A stretch of DNA of 64,000 bases from Candidatus Iainarchaeum sp. (lineage in GTDB: Archaea; Iainarchaeota; Iainarchaeia; Iainarchaeales; DTGL01). The position numbers and the translations under genes were made by a program. Numbering within the stretch: the stretch's first letter is position 1; each line of letters begins with the position of its first letter. The stretch spans positions 1-64,000 of the forward strand of contig JAOAJX010000005.1 in the NCBI GenBank assembly GCA_026413945.1, in the 5' to 3' direction. A model generated the notes under the pieces. It had not been told where the DNA came from and did not search any database. It saw only the letters and a list, made by a program, of their open reading frames with translations. Shown piece after piece: positions 18,529 to 27,534 of this stretch.

Positions 18529-20024
18529 GACACCATCATCCTCGCATATATCTTTCTATCCTTAAGGTTCATCGCAATTGCCACACCTGGAGTAGGCATA
18601 TGGCCAAGCTTTATCTGATATTCTGTTCTGTCCTGCCAAGTGCTATTGTTAACTATAGTGGTGCCCCTGTATGTTAGGTAACCAGTATGGTGTAAATCGC
18701 CCATAAAAACTAAATCTGGGCTCTCCTTCATAAAAACATTCTCATTTATTTCAGGAGCATACGGATGGCTTAAGCCATAAGTTAGCATTACACACCTGCG
18801 CTTTAGCAACTCCACAACACCCTGCTGGGGGTGTTCATAGCTAAGACCACTTATGCTCGCGATTAAATCATGCAGACAAGATCCATGGTATAGAAAGACT
18901 TTTAGATCCTCTATCTCCACCCAACTAGGTGAGCCTAACAAGTGTATGTTCTCTGCGGCATAAAGCTTTGGCACAAACTTCTCAGGTATTGGTTGCTGCG
19001 GATCAGCCCACCGTACCGCATCATGCTGCCCCGGAATTATAAAAATCTCAATGTTGTCAGGAATTTGTAGCATGTAATCCGAAAACAAATTGTACTGCTC
19101 TTTTATACTTTTTATGTTCAACTCACTATGTTGCTTTGGATAGACCCCAATACCATCGATGTTGTCACCAGTCACAAACAAATATTTTATCTTTTTTACA
19201 AACTTTTTTTCTTCATCACTCCCAGCATCACCATTTATCCAGCTTATAAACTTCTGAAATGCGCCTTCAAGAAAAAGCTTGCTTCCCACATGCAAATCTG
19301 ATATGCTCGCAACACAGACATCTTTTTTCGTTAATTTTATTTCCCTTTGTGGTATATCTGGCCATATTACTTCCTTCGCGAGTATCATATCTTTTGCTAT
19401 TTTGATTCCTCTAACACATATAACATCATCAAGCATTATCCTATGTCTTTCAAGCTCAACGCCGTGCTCATTCTTTGAAAGCACTACTATGCATCTGCTT
19501 TCCAAATCCTCAAGCTCTATGGCAGTATTTCCTGTTTTAGTTTCCCATTTTCTATATACCATCCCTATTATTTCCAACTCTTCCTTTTCTTTCACATATC
19601 CAATGTTCTTTATAGGTTTTGCGCGAATGCTATTTCTCTGTTCTAAAATTGATTTTAATGAATTAAACTTAAACCTAAATAACTCAAGGAAATCATTTGT
19701 GCCACCATTTCCTTGGCCTTTATTTAAATTATTCTTTGCGTTTATTATCTTGAAGTTTTTTGGACTCTGTTCAACAATGTGCTTTTGGCTGGGGACTTCA
19801 GCCCCTCCTAGTTCCTCTGCAAGAAAAATTTTTGTTTTTGTTACTTTTTTTTCAATATCTTTCTTTGCTACAATAAAACAGCCTTCTGAAGCAAGCTCTT
19901 CAACAATATCTTTCCAATCAACTCTTACAAGCAGAACTTCTAGAGCATCTTTGCTGAGGAAAACCTTTTTATGTCTTGCAAAATCAATAATTTCGTCAAT
20001 TTTGTTATTGATTTCTTCCGCCAT
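18525..20024 (-). CDS. polB: DNA polymerase II (PolD) small subunit DP1 (3'-5' exonuclease)
   Basis: SDLHVGSKLF, TGDNIDGIGVYP, IPGQHDAVR phosphoesterase motifs; 4-nt overlap with DP2 gene. Confidence 0.93.
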   Translation of the reverse strand: MAEEINNKIDEIIDFARHKKVFLSKDALEVLLVRVDWKDIVEELASEGCFIVAKKDIEKKVTKTKIFLAEELGGAEVPSQKHIVEQSPKNFKIINAKNNLNKGQGNGGTNDFLELFRFKFNSLKSILEQRNSIRAKPIKNIGYVKEKEELEIIGMVYRKWETKTGNTAIELEDLESRCIVVLSKNEHGVELERHRIMLDDVICVRGIKIAKDMILAKEVIWPDIPQREIKLTKKDVCVASISDLHVGSKLFLEGAFQKFISWINGDAGSDEEKKFVKKIKYLFVTGDNIDGIGVYPKQHSELNIKSIKEQYNLFSDYMLQIPDNIEIFIIPGQHDAVRWADPQQPIPEKFVPKLYAAENIHLLGSPSWVEIEDLKVFLYHGSCLHDLIASISGLSYEHPQQGVVELLKRRCVMLTYGLSHPYAPEINENVFMKESPDLVFMGDLHHTGYLTYRGTTIVNNSTWQDRTEYQIKLGHMPTPGVAIAMNLKDRKIYARMMVS

Positions 20025-20028
20025 GGGA

Positions 20029-20307
20029 TCATTCTAGTTCTTTTATTTTCTCTTTAACACTTTCAAGCTTGCTTATAGCGTTCCATATGGCAGTTCTTGT
20101 ATGCAAAGGCATATTTATATCATTGCTTATATCATCTAGCAAGTAAATGGCCATTGAAAAATCCACAGTCTTTGGTTTTTTGCATTCAACTTTTTTAAGA
20201 GCATTTTCAACAGCAGCCCTTATATTCCTCGGCACACCTCGGTCATCAGTTATTTCCTTCATTGTTTTAATTGCATCATCTAACTCATTCTTAACATATT
20301 TTTTCAT
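20029..20307 (-). CDS. UPF0147 family protein
   Basis: ITDDRGVPRNIRAAVENALKK...DISNDINMPLHTRTAIWNAISKLE; internal ATG preferred because gaggtg SD precedes it. Confidence 0.85.
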   Translation of the reverse strand: MKKYVKNELDDAIKTMKEITDDRGVPRNIRAAVENALKKVECKKPKTVDFSMAIYLLDDISNDINMPLHTRTAIWNAISKLESVKEKIKELE

Positions 20308-20461
20308 AAAGACACCTCGAAAAAAGCAGTCCTTCCAAAAAATAATATGGAAAAGGTTTAAAGATATTATTTCTTTCCAAAATAAAAACATATTTTTTGC
20401 TTTTAGGCGTTTTTGCATAAGTTTATAACTATTTTTCTGCTAAATTACTAAAATCAGTAAT

Positions 20462-21553
20462 ATGTCCTTTGCTTTAGCCGTGGTGATTAATACGCTAAAA
20501 GTCAATTTTAGTAAAGTTTATGGCAAAAATTACAAGCTTTATATGATATTGCCAGCGATCCTTTTTTTCGTATTACCCATAATTGCTTTTATATACCCGG
20601 GCATTGAGCGAGGCGTAGATCTTAGCGGCGGAACACTGATTATAGTAAGATCCGAAAGGCAAATGGCTTATGAACGCTTGGAAAGCGCTCTTTCAAAGTA
20701 TGAGCTCGCAGAATTGAGCATAGTACCATTTTCTGGTGGGGTACAAATACACTTTGGGGCAAGTAAGAAAATAGAAGCAGCATCTAGATACATAAAGGAT
20801 GCGGAGAGCACACTTTCATCAAGCCCACAGCAAAGCTATGCATCATGTCAGAAAGCATTTTCAGAACTAAGTGCACTTTTTAAAGCAGAAGCACCAAAAG
20901 ATCCGAAAGAGTGCATTGAAGAAGCGCGAAAAACTGTTATTTTGAGCAGAGATTCTTTGAAGGATTCCATAAACAAAGACATTAAAGTAACACTAAATCT
21001 TAATGAGGTGGAGGTTGAAAAGATACAATATACTGAAATTTCACCAGCATTGGGTGCTCTATTTTGGGATTCAGCAATAAAAGCTATAATAATTGCTACA
21101 GTGCTGCTAATTGTTCTTATGTTCATTTTTTTCAGGGACTTTTTCCCGGTTATTGCAATACTACAAGCAGGCCTTTTTGATGTCTTATTTGCCCTTGCTG
21201 CTCTGGCTCTATTAAGGGTGCCTTTTTCTCTTGTAACACTTTCAGCACTCCTAATGCTTGTTGGCTACTCAATCGACACTGATATAATGCTAACTGCAAG
21301 GGTTTTGAAGGGCAGTGGAAAGCCAAAGGATAATGCTGCATCTGCTCTTAAAACCGGCCTTACTATGACAGGCATTACATTAATAACAGCAGCCATAATG
21401 CTTGTTTTCTCTTCAATTTACGCAATTGATATAATTTTTGGAATCTCCGTAGTGCTTTTCTTTGGTCTTCTCGGAGACCTTATTTCTACGTGGCTCATGA
21501 ATGCACCAGCAATCATTTGGTATGTTGAGAAAAAAGTGACCAAGCAAAGGTGA
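20462..21553 (+). CDS. secF: Protein translocase subunit SecF
   Basis: GIERGVDLSGGTLI; MLVGYSIDTDIMLTARVLK; upstream of secD as in other archaea. Confidence 0.88.
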   Translation: MSFALAVVINTLKVNFSKVYGKNYKLYMILPAILFFVLPIIAFIYPGIERGVDLSGGTLIIVRSERQMAYERLESALSKYELAELSIVPFSGGVQIHFGASKKIEAASRYIKDAESTLSSSPQQSYASCQKAFSELSALFKAEAPKDPKECIEEARKTVILSRDSLKDSINKDIKVTLNLNEVEVEKIQYTEISPALGALFWDSAIKAIIIATVLLIVLMFIFFRDFFPVIAILQAGLFDVLFALAALALLRVPFSLVTLSALLMLVGYSIDTDIMLTARVLKGSGKPKDNAASALKTGLTMTGITLITAAIMLVFSSIYAIDIIFGISVVLFFGLLGDLISTWLMNAPAIIWYVEKKVTKQR

Positions 21554-21557
21554 TATT

Positions 21558-23192
21558 ATGGCAAATAACGCTTTGGAATTGCTCAAGAGTTATAGGATCT
21601 GGATCTTATTGCTCGGAATTTTAGCAGGCGCAATATGCTTAATGATTGCAGGTATAAACTTTGGCATTGACTTCGAAGGCGGAACAATGTTCCAAGTTCA
21701 GCTTAGCGAAAAGATTGATGCAACAAAAATGGAAGAGGTTTCAAATGTTATAGAAAAAAGACTGAATTGGAGTGGTCTTCAGGATGTTAGGGTGTATTCA
21801 ACATCAACAGAAGAAAACAATTTTCTCTTCATTGTTGTAAGAAATGTAAATCCTAAAGAGATTGAAAACCTTGGCTCACTGATAACTCAACAAGGAAGAT
21901 TTGAGGCAAAGCTTGGCAAAGATGTCCTCTTCACAGGAAAAGACCTATTAATGATAGATTCTGGTGTTAATACAAGCACTATAATGAAAGTATCTGAAAA
22001 TTCCTACAGATGGACGCTGCCTTTTGTGCTGGATGTTTCAGCAGCACGCCGATTTAGGGACCTAACATTTCACAAATGTGAGCCGATTATGCAAACGGGC
22101 GGTGAAATGGATTATGACTGTGAATATACCTATTTCTTTATTGATAGGCCTCACGATAGAGTAATTGTGCTCACATCACAAACTTATGAAAATGACAAAA
22201 TATATTTTTCTTCAGGCACTACTGAAGTGCCATCAGGAACAAAAATAGAAGATATAATCAATGTCATAGATACCAACGTTATCATTATAGACACGAATTC
22301 GCCGGAATCTATAAAAAAAGCAATTGATGATATAAATATTGCTCTAAAAGAGAAAAAAGGCATAATCGCTGATCCAACACTGGGCGATGCTTTAATAAGC
22401 AAACTTATTGACCTTAATACAAATGTGAAATTAGTGTATGGTTTAGAAAAAGAGCCATGGCTTTATAAGGCATCAGGTATGCGCTCTGTTGTGCGTTTAA
22501 CCCCCTCAGTAACGGGCAATAAGCCTTACATTGAGCGCAAGGAAGATATGCAGCCACTAACCGATTTGGTTATAACCGGCCATACAAATACCTACGCAGA
22601 GGCAAACAGAAGAAAAGAGGAGCTTAAAATAATACTTACTTCAGGATCTTTGCCAGTTTCCGTAGAAAGCATAAGCACATATTCAGTTTCACCCACTCAA
22701 GGAAAGGACTTTTTAACAAAGGTTGCTATTCTTGCAGCGATAGTCATCATTGTTGTATCATCATTAATTTTCCTTAGGTATAGAAAGCCGTTGCTTTCAA
22801 TTGCAATAATTTTTACTGCCCTCGTAGAAGCATTCCTTACGACAAGTTTTACTTCGTTTTTGGGTCAGAGCTTAGATATAGCAACCTTGGCAGGAATAAT
22901 TGCAGCAGTTGGCACAGGCGTAAATGACCAAATAATAATAACAGATGAACTGCTGCGCGGAAAGGAGGGTGAAGGAAAAGAAGAAGTCTCTTTGATAAGG
23001 CGTACAAAAAGGGCATTATTCATAGTTATTGCAGCAGCATCAACAACAGCAGCAACTATGCTGCCAGTTATATTTATGGGCAATATTCTCGTAAAAATAG
23101 TTGGCTTTGCATTTGCAATCCTCATTGGCGTCTTGGTTGGTGTTCTCATAACAAGACCAGCATACAGCGAAGTTGTCAAAAATCTCATATAA
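21558..23192 (+). CDS. secD: Protein translocase subunit SecD
   Basis: GINFGIDFEGGTMFQV; GIIAAVGTGVNDQIIITDELLR; six-TM C-terminal region. Confidence 0.88.
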   Translation: MANNALELLKSYRIWILLLGILAGAICLMIAGINFGIDFEGGTMFQVQLSEKIDATKMEEVSNVIEKRLNWSGLQDVRVYSTSTEENNFLFIVVRNVNPKEIENLGSLITQQGRFEAKLGKDVLFTGKDLLMIDSGVNTSTIMKVSENSYRWTLPFVLDVSAARRFRDLTFHKCEPIMQTGGEMDYDCEYTYFFIDRPHDRVIVLTSQTYENDKIYFSSGTTEVPSGTKIEDIINVIDTNVIIIDTNSPESIKKAIDDINIALKEKKGIIADPTLGDALISKLIDLNTNVKLVYGLEKEPWLYKASGMRSVVRLTPSVTGNKPYIERKEDMQPLTDLVITGHTNTYAEANRRKEELKIILTSGSLPVSVESISTYSVSPTQGKDFLTKVAILAAIVIIVVSSLIFLRYRKPLLSIAIIFTALVEAFLTTSFTSFLGQSLDIATLAGIIAAVGTGVNDQIIITDELLRGKEGEGKEEVSLIRRTKRALFIVIAAASTTAATMLPVIFMGNILVKIVGFAFAILIGVLVGVLITRPAYSEVVKNLI

Positions 23193-23211
23193 ATCATTAA
23201 AGCTGTCCAGA

Positions 23212-23832
23212 ATGCCAGACAAAAACTCTGAACAATTTTTGCGACTTGGTGCAGAAGCAAAGATTTTTGAGACTGATTGGCACGGGATTAGCGCAATAAA
23301 GAAGGTGCGAATTAGAAAAGAATATAGACATAAAAAACTTGATGATCATCTTGCACTAACTAGAGCGAGAAAAGAAATAGCTTTGCTCAATAAGGTGAAA
23401 ATGTTTGGAGTTATGGCACCTTTTGTTTTGGATTATATTCAAGATAAAAGAGAACTTTTTATTGAGAAAATTTCTGGTAAAAAAGCAAAGGATTGTTTGC
23501 AAAACAACAAAAAACTTTGCAATAATATAGCAAAATCAATTGCTCTGATGCACAACAATTGTATAATACATGGTGACCTTACAGCCGACAATATTCTTGT
23601 TAAGGAAGAAAAGCCTTTTTTCATAGATTTTGGCCTTGGTTTCTATTCCAGCAAAATAGAAGACAAAGCTACAGACCTTGTTAATTTCAAAAAAAGCCTT
23701 CTTTCGTTCAGACCAGAATTAACCAAAGAGTGGCAATTTATCGAAAAAGCATATGCAAGAAGCGCAAAAGACGGCTGCTTAATAATTAAAAAAATGCGAG
23801 ATATATCTTCAAGGGCTAGATATGTAACTTGA
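23212..23832 (+). CDS. bud32: KEOPS kinase Bud32
   Basis: GAEAKIFETDW, IIHGDLTADNILV, FIDFGLGFYSSKIEDKATDL. Confidence 0.93.
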   Translation: MPDKNSEQFLRLGAEAKIFETDWHGISAIKKVRIRKEYRHKKLDDHLALTRARKEIALLNKVKMFGVMAPFVLDYIQDKRELFIEKISGKKAKDCLQNNKKLCNNIAKSIALMHNNCIIHGDLTADNILVKEEKPFFIDFGLGFYSSKIEDKATDLVNFKKSLLSFRPELTKEWQFIEKAYARSAKDGCLIIKKMRDISSRARYVT

Positions 23833-23835
23833 GGT

Positions 23836-23857
23836 TATCAGTTATCAAAAACTGATA
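23836..23857 (+). repeat. Inverted repeat TATCAGT-8nt-ACTGATA downstream of bud32
   Basis: 7-bp perfect inverted repeat, 23836-23842 / 23851-23857. Confidence 0.5.
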
Positions 23858-23868
23858 TATTTAAATTA
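23856..23868 (+). promoter_or_regulatory. TATA-like promoter element upstream of rpsO
   Basis: tatatttaaatta about 25-30 nt before the structured leader. Confidence 0.5.
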
Positions 23869-23886
23869 TTTTTCAAGAAGAAGTAA

Positions 23887-23947
23887 TACTATACTCGTTT
23901 TGGGTTGTTCTGACCCATTCCGATAGGGCGGGTCTGGAGTTGGTTCG
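23887..23947 (+). promoter_or_regulatory. Candidate structured 5' leader of rpsO with two mutually exclusive hairpins
   Basis: TGGGTT(23901-23906)/GACCCA(23912-23917) competes with GACCC(23912-23916)/GGGTC(23930-23934). Confidence 0.4.
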
Positions 23948-24361
23948 ATGGCAGAATCAAAAGAAAAAAAATATGGTTGGGTTGAATATAAGCCCGAAGA
24001 AATAGAAGATATAATATATAAGCTATATCATGAAGGCAAAAAGAAAAGTGATATTGGTGCAATTATGAGAGATCAGTATGGCATCCCAAATGTTAAAGAA
24101 ATTACTGGTAAAACTGTATCAGAAATACTAATTGAAAGAGGGGTAAAAGAAGAAGTTCCTGAGGATCTTATGAGTTTGATAAAAAAAAGCGTGAAACTTC
24201 TCGAGCATATGGAAAAACACAAAAAAGACTTTAAGGCAAAGCGTGGCTATGAAGTCACAACTTCAAAAATAAGGCGCTTAGTTGGCTATTATAAAGAAAA
24301 AGGTACCCTACCAGAAAATTGGGAATACACCCCTGAAAAAGCAAAGCTATTGGTGAAATGA
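23948..24361 (+). CDS. rps15: 30S ribosomal protein S15
   Basis: IGAIMRDQYGIPNVKEITGKTVSEIL; SKIRRLVGYYKEKGTLPENWEY. Confidence 0.95.
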   Translation: MAESKEKKYGWVEYKPEEIEDIIYKLYHEGKKKSDIGAIMRDQYGIPNVKEITGKTVSEILIERGVKEEVPEDLMSLIKKSVKLLEHMEKHKKDFKAKRGYEVTTSKIRRLVGYYKEKGTLPENWEYTPEKAKLLVK

Positions 24362-24501
24362 TGCTGAATTATAAATGCAAATTAGAGCTTGACGGTTCAA
24401 TAGAAATCATGTCCGGTACTGCAAGTTTAGACGAAATTTTAAAAATGATTGATTCAAAAATATCTAAAGCTAAAAAGGAGTGCGATTGTCGTGGCAAGTA
24501 A
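24358..24501 (+). CDS. Small ORF (47 aa) between S15 and S3Ae; position often held by pcc1
   Basis: ATGA overlap with rps15 stop and overlap with rps3ae start; MMLNYKCKLELDGSIEIMSGTASLDEILKMIDSKISKAKKECDCRGK. Confidence 0.45.
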   Translation: MMLNYKCKLELDGSIEIMSGTASLDEILKMIDSKISKAKKECDCRGK

Positions 24502-25081
24502 GAAACAGAGAAGCTCTTCAGACAAATGGAAGAAAAAAAAATGGTATAAAATTAAAGCACCTAAAGAATTTAAGGAAATCATCATTGGTGAGACCCCTGC
24601 TGAAAAAGAGCAACAACTAATTGGCAGAACCGTTGAGCTTCCTATTAGTGAAATAGCTGCACAAAAAAAGCAAGCACCTATGTTGATTAAACTTAGAATT
24701 GATGCTGTAAATGCGGGTAATGCCGAAACTAAACTTATAGGCTGCCGTTTTGACAGCGGTTATCTCAGGCGCATTGTAAGAAGAAGGAAGAGCAAAGTAG
24801 ATACAATACTTTATGTCGAAACTGCCGATAATAAAAAAATGAAACTAACAACAACAGCAATATGTGCCTCAAAAACAAACAAAAAAAAGGAAACAGAAAT
24901 AAGGAAGCTTGTTGCTAAAGAAATGGCTGAGGAAGCAAAAAAGGAAACATTCGAGAATTTTATGCTTAATGTTGTATCCGGAGCCCTCGCACAGAAAATT
25001 TTTAACAGCGTAAAAACAATAGCTCAATTACAAAGAGTTGAGGTTATAAAAGCCCATTTAATAGAAGGGAAAAATAAATGA
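24491..25081 (+). CDS. rps3ae: 30S ribosomal protein S3Ae
   Basis: KWKKKKWYKIKAPKEF; GETPAEKEQQLIGRTVELPISEI; GTG start inside longer listed ORF. Confidence 0.92.
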   Translation: MASKKQRSSSDKWKKKKWYKIKAPKEFKEIIIGETPAEKEQQLIGRTVELPISEIAAQKKQAPMLIKLRIDAVNAGNAETKLIGCRFDSGYLRRIVRRRKSKVDTILYVETADNKKMKLTTTAICASKTNKKKETEIRKLVAKEMAEEAKKETFENFMLNVVSGALAQKIFNSVKTIAQLQRVEVIKAHLIEGKNK

Positions 25082-25791
25082 GCTCCGATTTTGATGCGTT
25101 AATTGTCCTTTTAACAATCATATTTTTTTCTTTTTTCTCATTTTACAAGAAGCTATTGAGTAGGGATGGCATATTTTTTGCTAATATATTCGGCATTGCT
25201 GTTTATTTTTTGGGTGGATTAAAAGCATTTACAACAATTTTATTATTCTTCTCTATTGCTGAAATTGCAACGATGTTTGGCAGAAGTAATTTTAAGCCAC
25301 ATGGAAAGAGAGATGTTGGAAACATAATAGGTAATGGTATGCCAGCCTTAGTTGCGTTATTGCTCGGTTCTACAATGGGTTTTTATGGTGGTATAAGCGC
25401 CGCTTTATCTGATACAATGTCTTCAGAGATTGGCTTGATATCAAAAAAAAAGCCAAGATTAATAACAAACCTTAATAAAGAAGTTCCACGCGGCACTGAT
25501 GGTGGCATAACATTGCTAGGCCTTTTTGCTGGTATCATTGGGGCTTTTCTAATAGGTTTTACTTTCTTTTTATTTAATTTGAACGAATACACTATTTGGA
25601 TTTCTTCTTTGGGCTTTTTTATAATATTTTTAAGCGGTTTCACTGGTTGTATTATCGACTCTCTTCTTGGAGCTGTTTTTGAGACTAAAGGTTTGCTGAA
25701 TAATACATGGGTTAATTTTTTGAGCTCTTCTAGTAGTGCATTTTTAGCCAATTTTTTATGGTATTCTCTTTTTTGGTTGTCAAACTTTTAG
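25078..25791 (+). CDS. DUF92 family membrane protein
   Basis: RDVGNIIGNGMPALVALLLG, ALSDTMSSEIGLISKKKPRLITNLNKEVPRGTDGGITLLG, GCIIDSLLGA. Confidence 0.85.
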   Translation: MSSDFDALIVLLTIIFFSFFSFYKKLLSRDGIFFANIFGIAVYFLGGLKAFTTILLFFSIAEIATMFGRSNFKPHGKRDVGNIIGNGMPALVALLLGSTMGFYGGISAALSDTMSSEIGLISKKKPRLITNLNKEVPRGTDGGITLLGLFAGIIGAFLIGFTFFLFNLNEYTIWISSLGFFIIFLSGFTGCIIDSLLGAVFETKGLLNNTWVNFLSSSSSAFLANFLWYSLFWLSNF

Positions 25792-25830
25792 TAGAAGTTA
25801 ATATAAGATTTTTGTCTTAAATCTTAGCTT

Positions 25831-26331
25831 ATGCTTTATTTACTGATATCTATTGCAGCATACTTAGTTCCAATATATGTTGCAAATGCATGTGCTCTAA
25901 TCTTTGGTGGTGGCACGCCACTTGACCTTAACAAAAAACTTTATGGCAAACCAATATTTGGCAAAGGCAAAACCATAAGGGGCACTTTAGCAGGCATTGT
26001 ATTTGGATTAATCGTTGTTTTTCTTCTGGATTCTCTTATGCCAAAATGGTTTGTTGCAGACTATTTAATTTTTGGAGTTTTTCTTGTATTTGGAGCCGTT
26101 TTTGGCGATATAGCTGCATCTTTTCTCAAGAGGCGCATTGGTTTGGAGAGCGGCGCACCAGTTCTTTTTTTAGATCAGCTCGACTTTGTTTTTGGCAGCC
26201 TTATTTTGACTTTGCCTATTAGAATGCCTAATTTTGCAGAAGTAATCTTAATCTTCTCATGCACTTTCTTAACACATAAGGCGACAAATTATATAGCGTA
26301 TAAACTAAAGATTAAGAAGGTTGCGTGGTAA
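25831..26331 (+). CDS. carS: CDP-archaeol synthase
   Basis: FGGGTPLDLNKKLYGKPIFGKGKTIRGTLAG; GDIAASFLKRRIGLESGAPVLFLDQLDFVFG. Confidence 0.9.
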   Translation: MLYLLISIAAYLVPIYVANACALIFGGGTPLDLNKKLYGKPIFGKGKTIRGTLAGIVFGLIVVFLLDSLMPKWFVADYLIFGVFLVFGAVFGDIAASFLKRRIGLESGAPVLFLDQLDFVFGSLILTLPIRMPNFAEVILIFSCTFLTHKATNYIAYKLKIKKVAW

Positions 26332-26332
26332 G

Positions 26333-26851
26333 ATGCGCAACAAGAAGAGGAAACTTAACTTTGGTGACGATGATAGAAAAAGAGAGCTATATTTCCTTTT
26401 AAAATTCTTTCTAATATATGGCGCCCTTCAAACAATAATATATTTTGCTGATGTTGCCTTTGTAACCAACTGGATAGCCTCCTTTGAGGCTTCACTATTC
26501 AGTCTTCAGAGCCAAGGAAATACAATAAGATCAGGAACAGTTGTTTTTGTAATAAATAACTCCTGCACCGGACTTGTTTCTATATCTGTGCTTGCAGCAA
26601 TTGTTTTTTCCTTCAGGAGGCCATCTTTAAAGGAAAAAATCATGGTTTTTTTGCCTTGTTCAGCCATACTTTTTTTAGTAAATCTAGCTAGAGTATACGC
26701 TGTAATTTATGCTGGCGTTCATATAAACCACAACTTAGTTGAACCTTTGCATATAAGTAGCTGGTTCTTAATGTCTGGTGCAATAGTTATTTTATGGTAT
26801 TTTGGCACAAAAAAGTTTGCAAAAATAAAATACTTTAAAGAACTTCTTTGA
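26333..26851 (+). CDS. Archaeosortase/exosortase family transpeptidase-like membrane protein
   Basis: NNSCTGLVSISVL (Cys), FLVNLARVYAVI (Arg), HINHNLVEPLHISSW (His) within several TM segments. Confidence 0.8.
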   Translation: MRNKKRKLNFGDDDRKRELYFLLKFFLIYGALQTIIYFADVAFVTNWIASFEASLFSLQSQGNTIRSGTVVFVINNSCTGLVSISVLAAIVFSFRRPSLKEKIMVFLPCSAILFLVNLARVYAVIYAGVHINHNLVEPLHISSWFLMSGAIVILWYFGTKKFAKIKYFKELL

Positions 26852-27519
26852 ATATACAAAAATGGGCAAAGTATTTTATTTCTTTAAAACCTCTTTTAAT
26901 TATGCATAATAAAGAAAAAATTAGGACAGAGGTTCCATTGCTTAATCTAGAACTCTCCAAATTATTCGGTAACAAAAAGCTATTCATACTAATTGTGACA
27001 CAACTTTTCCTTTTAGCAGGTACTGCACTCATGGTTTACAAAATATTAGAACCATCCTTTGAACACATGTCTTTAAAGGTTTCAAATGACTCTCGTAGCT
27101 ATATTGCCTTAGCCCTTTTTGTGTGCTCTTTGTTTGTAATAAACAAAGCACTAAAAAAGAAAAAAAGCAGACTCTACATGTTGCAACTAGAGGCTGGCGA
27201 AACTCTTAAAAGAAACTTTAAGCAAAAAGTAAAAGCCCAAAAAGAAAATCCATTTGGCATAGCTCTGCTTTTGCTTGAGTTTATACTAGTTATTGTGCTC
27301 GCCGGTGCTATAGATGCCTATCTCATAATAAAAGATACGCATACAGAAATGCTTTCATATCAAGAAGAATTTTTTTTATTTGTGGCAAAGGTGCTTATAT
27401 TCTTAGCAATACTTTTTTTTGTGGTTTGGCTGCACAGATATGCTAGCAGTTTCGACTCAATAAAGTTTAGAGGCAGAAGCGCAATCAAAATACTCCGAGA
27501 TAGGAAAGCTTGTCCATAA
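26848..27519 (+). CDS. Hypothetical membrane protein, about 4 TM (true start may be ATG near 26902)
   Basis: Open frame following archaeosortase gene; hydrophobic segments LFILIVTQLFLLAGTALMV and ALLLLEFILVIVLAGAIDAYLII. Confidence 0.6.
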   Translation: MNIQKWAKYFISLKPLLIMHNKEKIRTEVPLLNLELSKLFGNKKLFILIVTQLFLLAGTALMVYKILEPSFEHMSLKVSNDSRSYIALALFVCSLFVINKALKKKKSRLYMLQLEAGETLKRNFKQKVKAQKENPFGIALLLLEFILVIVLAGAIDAYLIIKDTHTEMLSYQEEFFLFVAKVLIFLAILFFVVWLHRYASSFDSIKFRGRSAIKILRDRKACP

Positions 27520-27534
27520 AATGTTGGCATTAGG

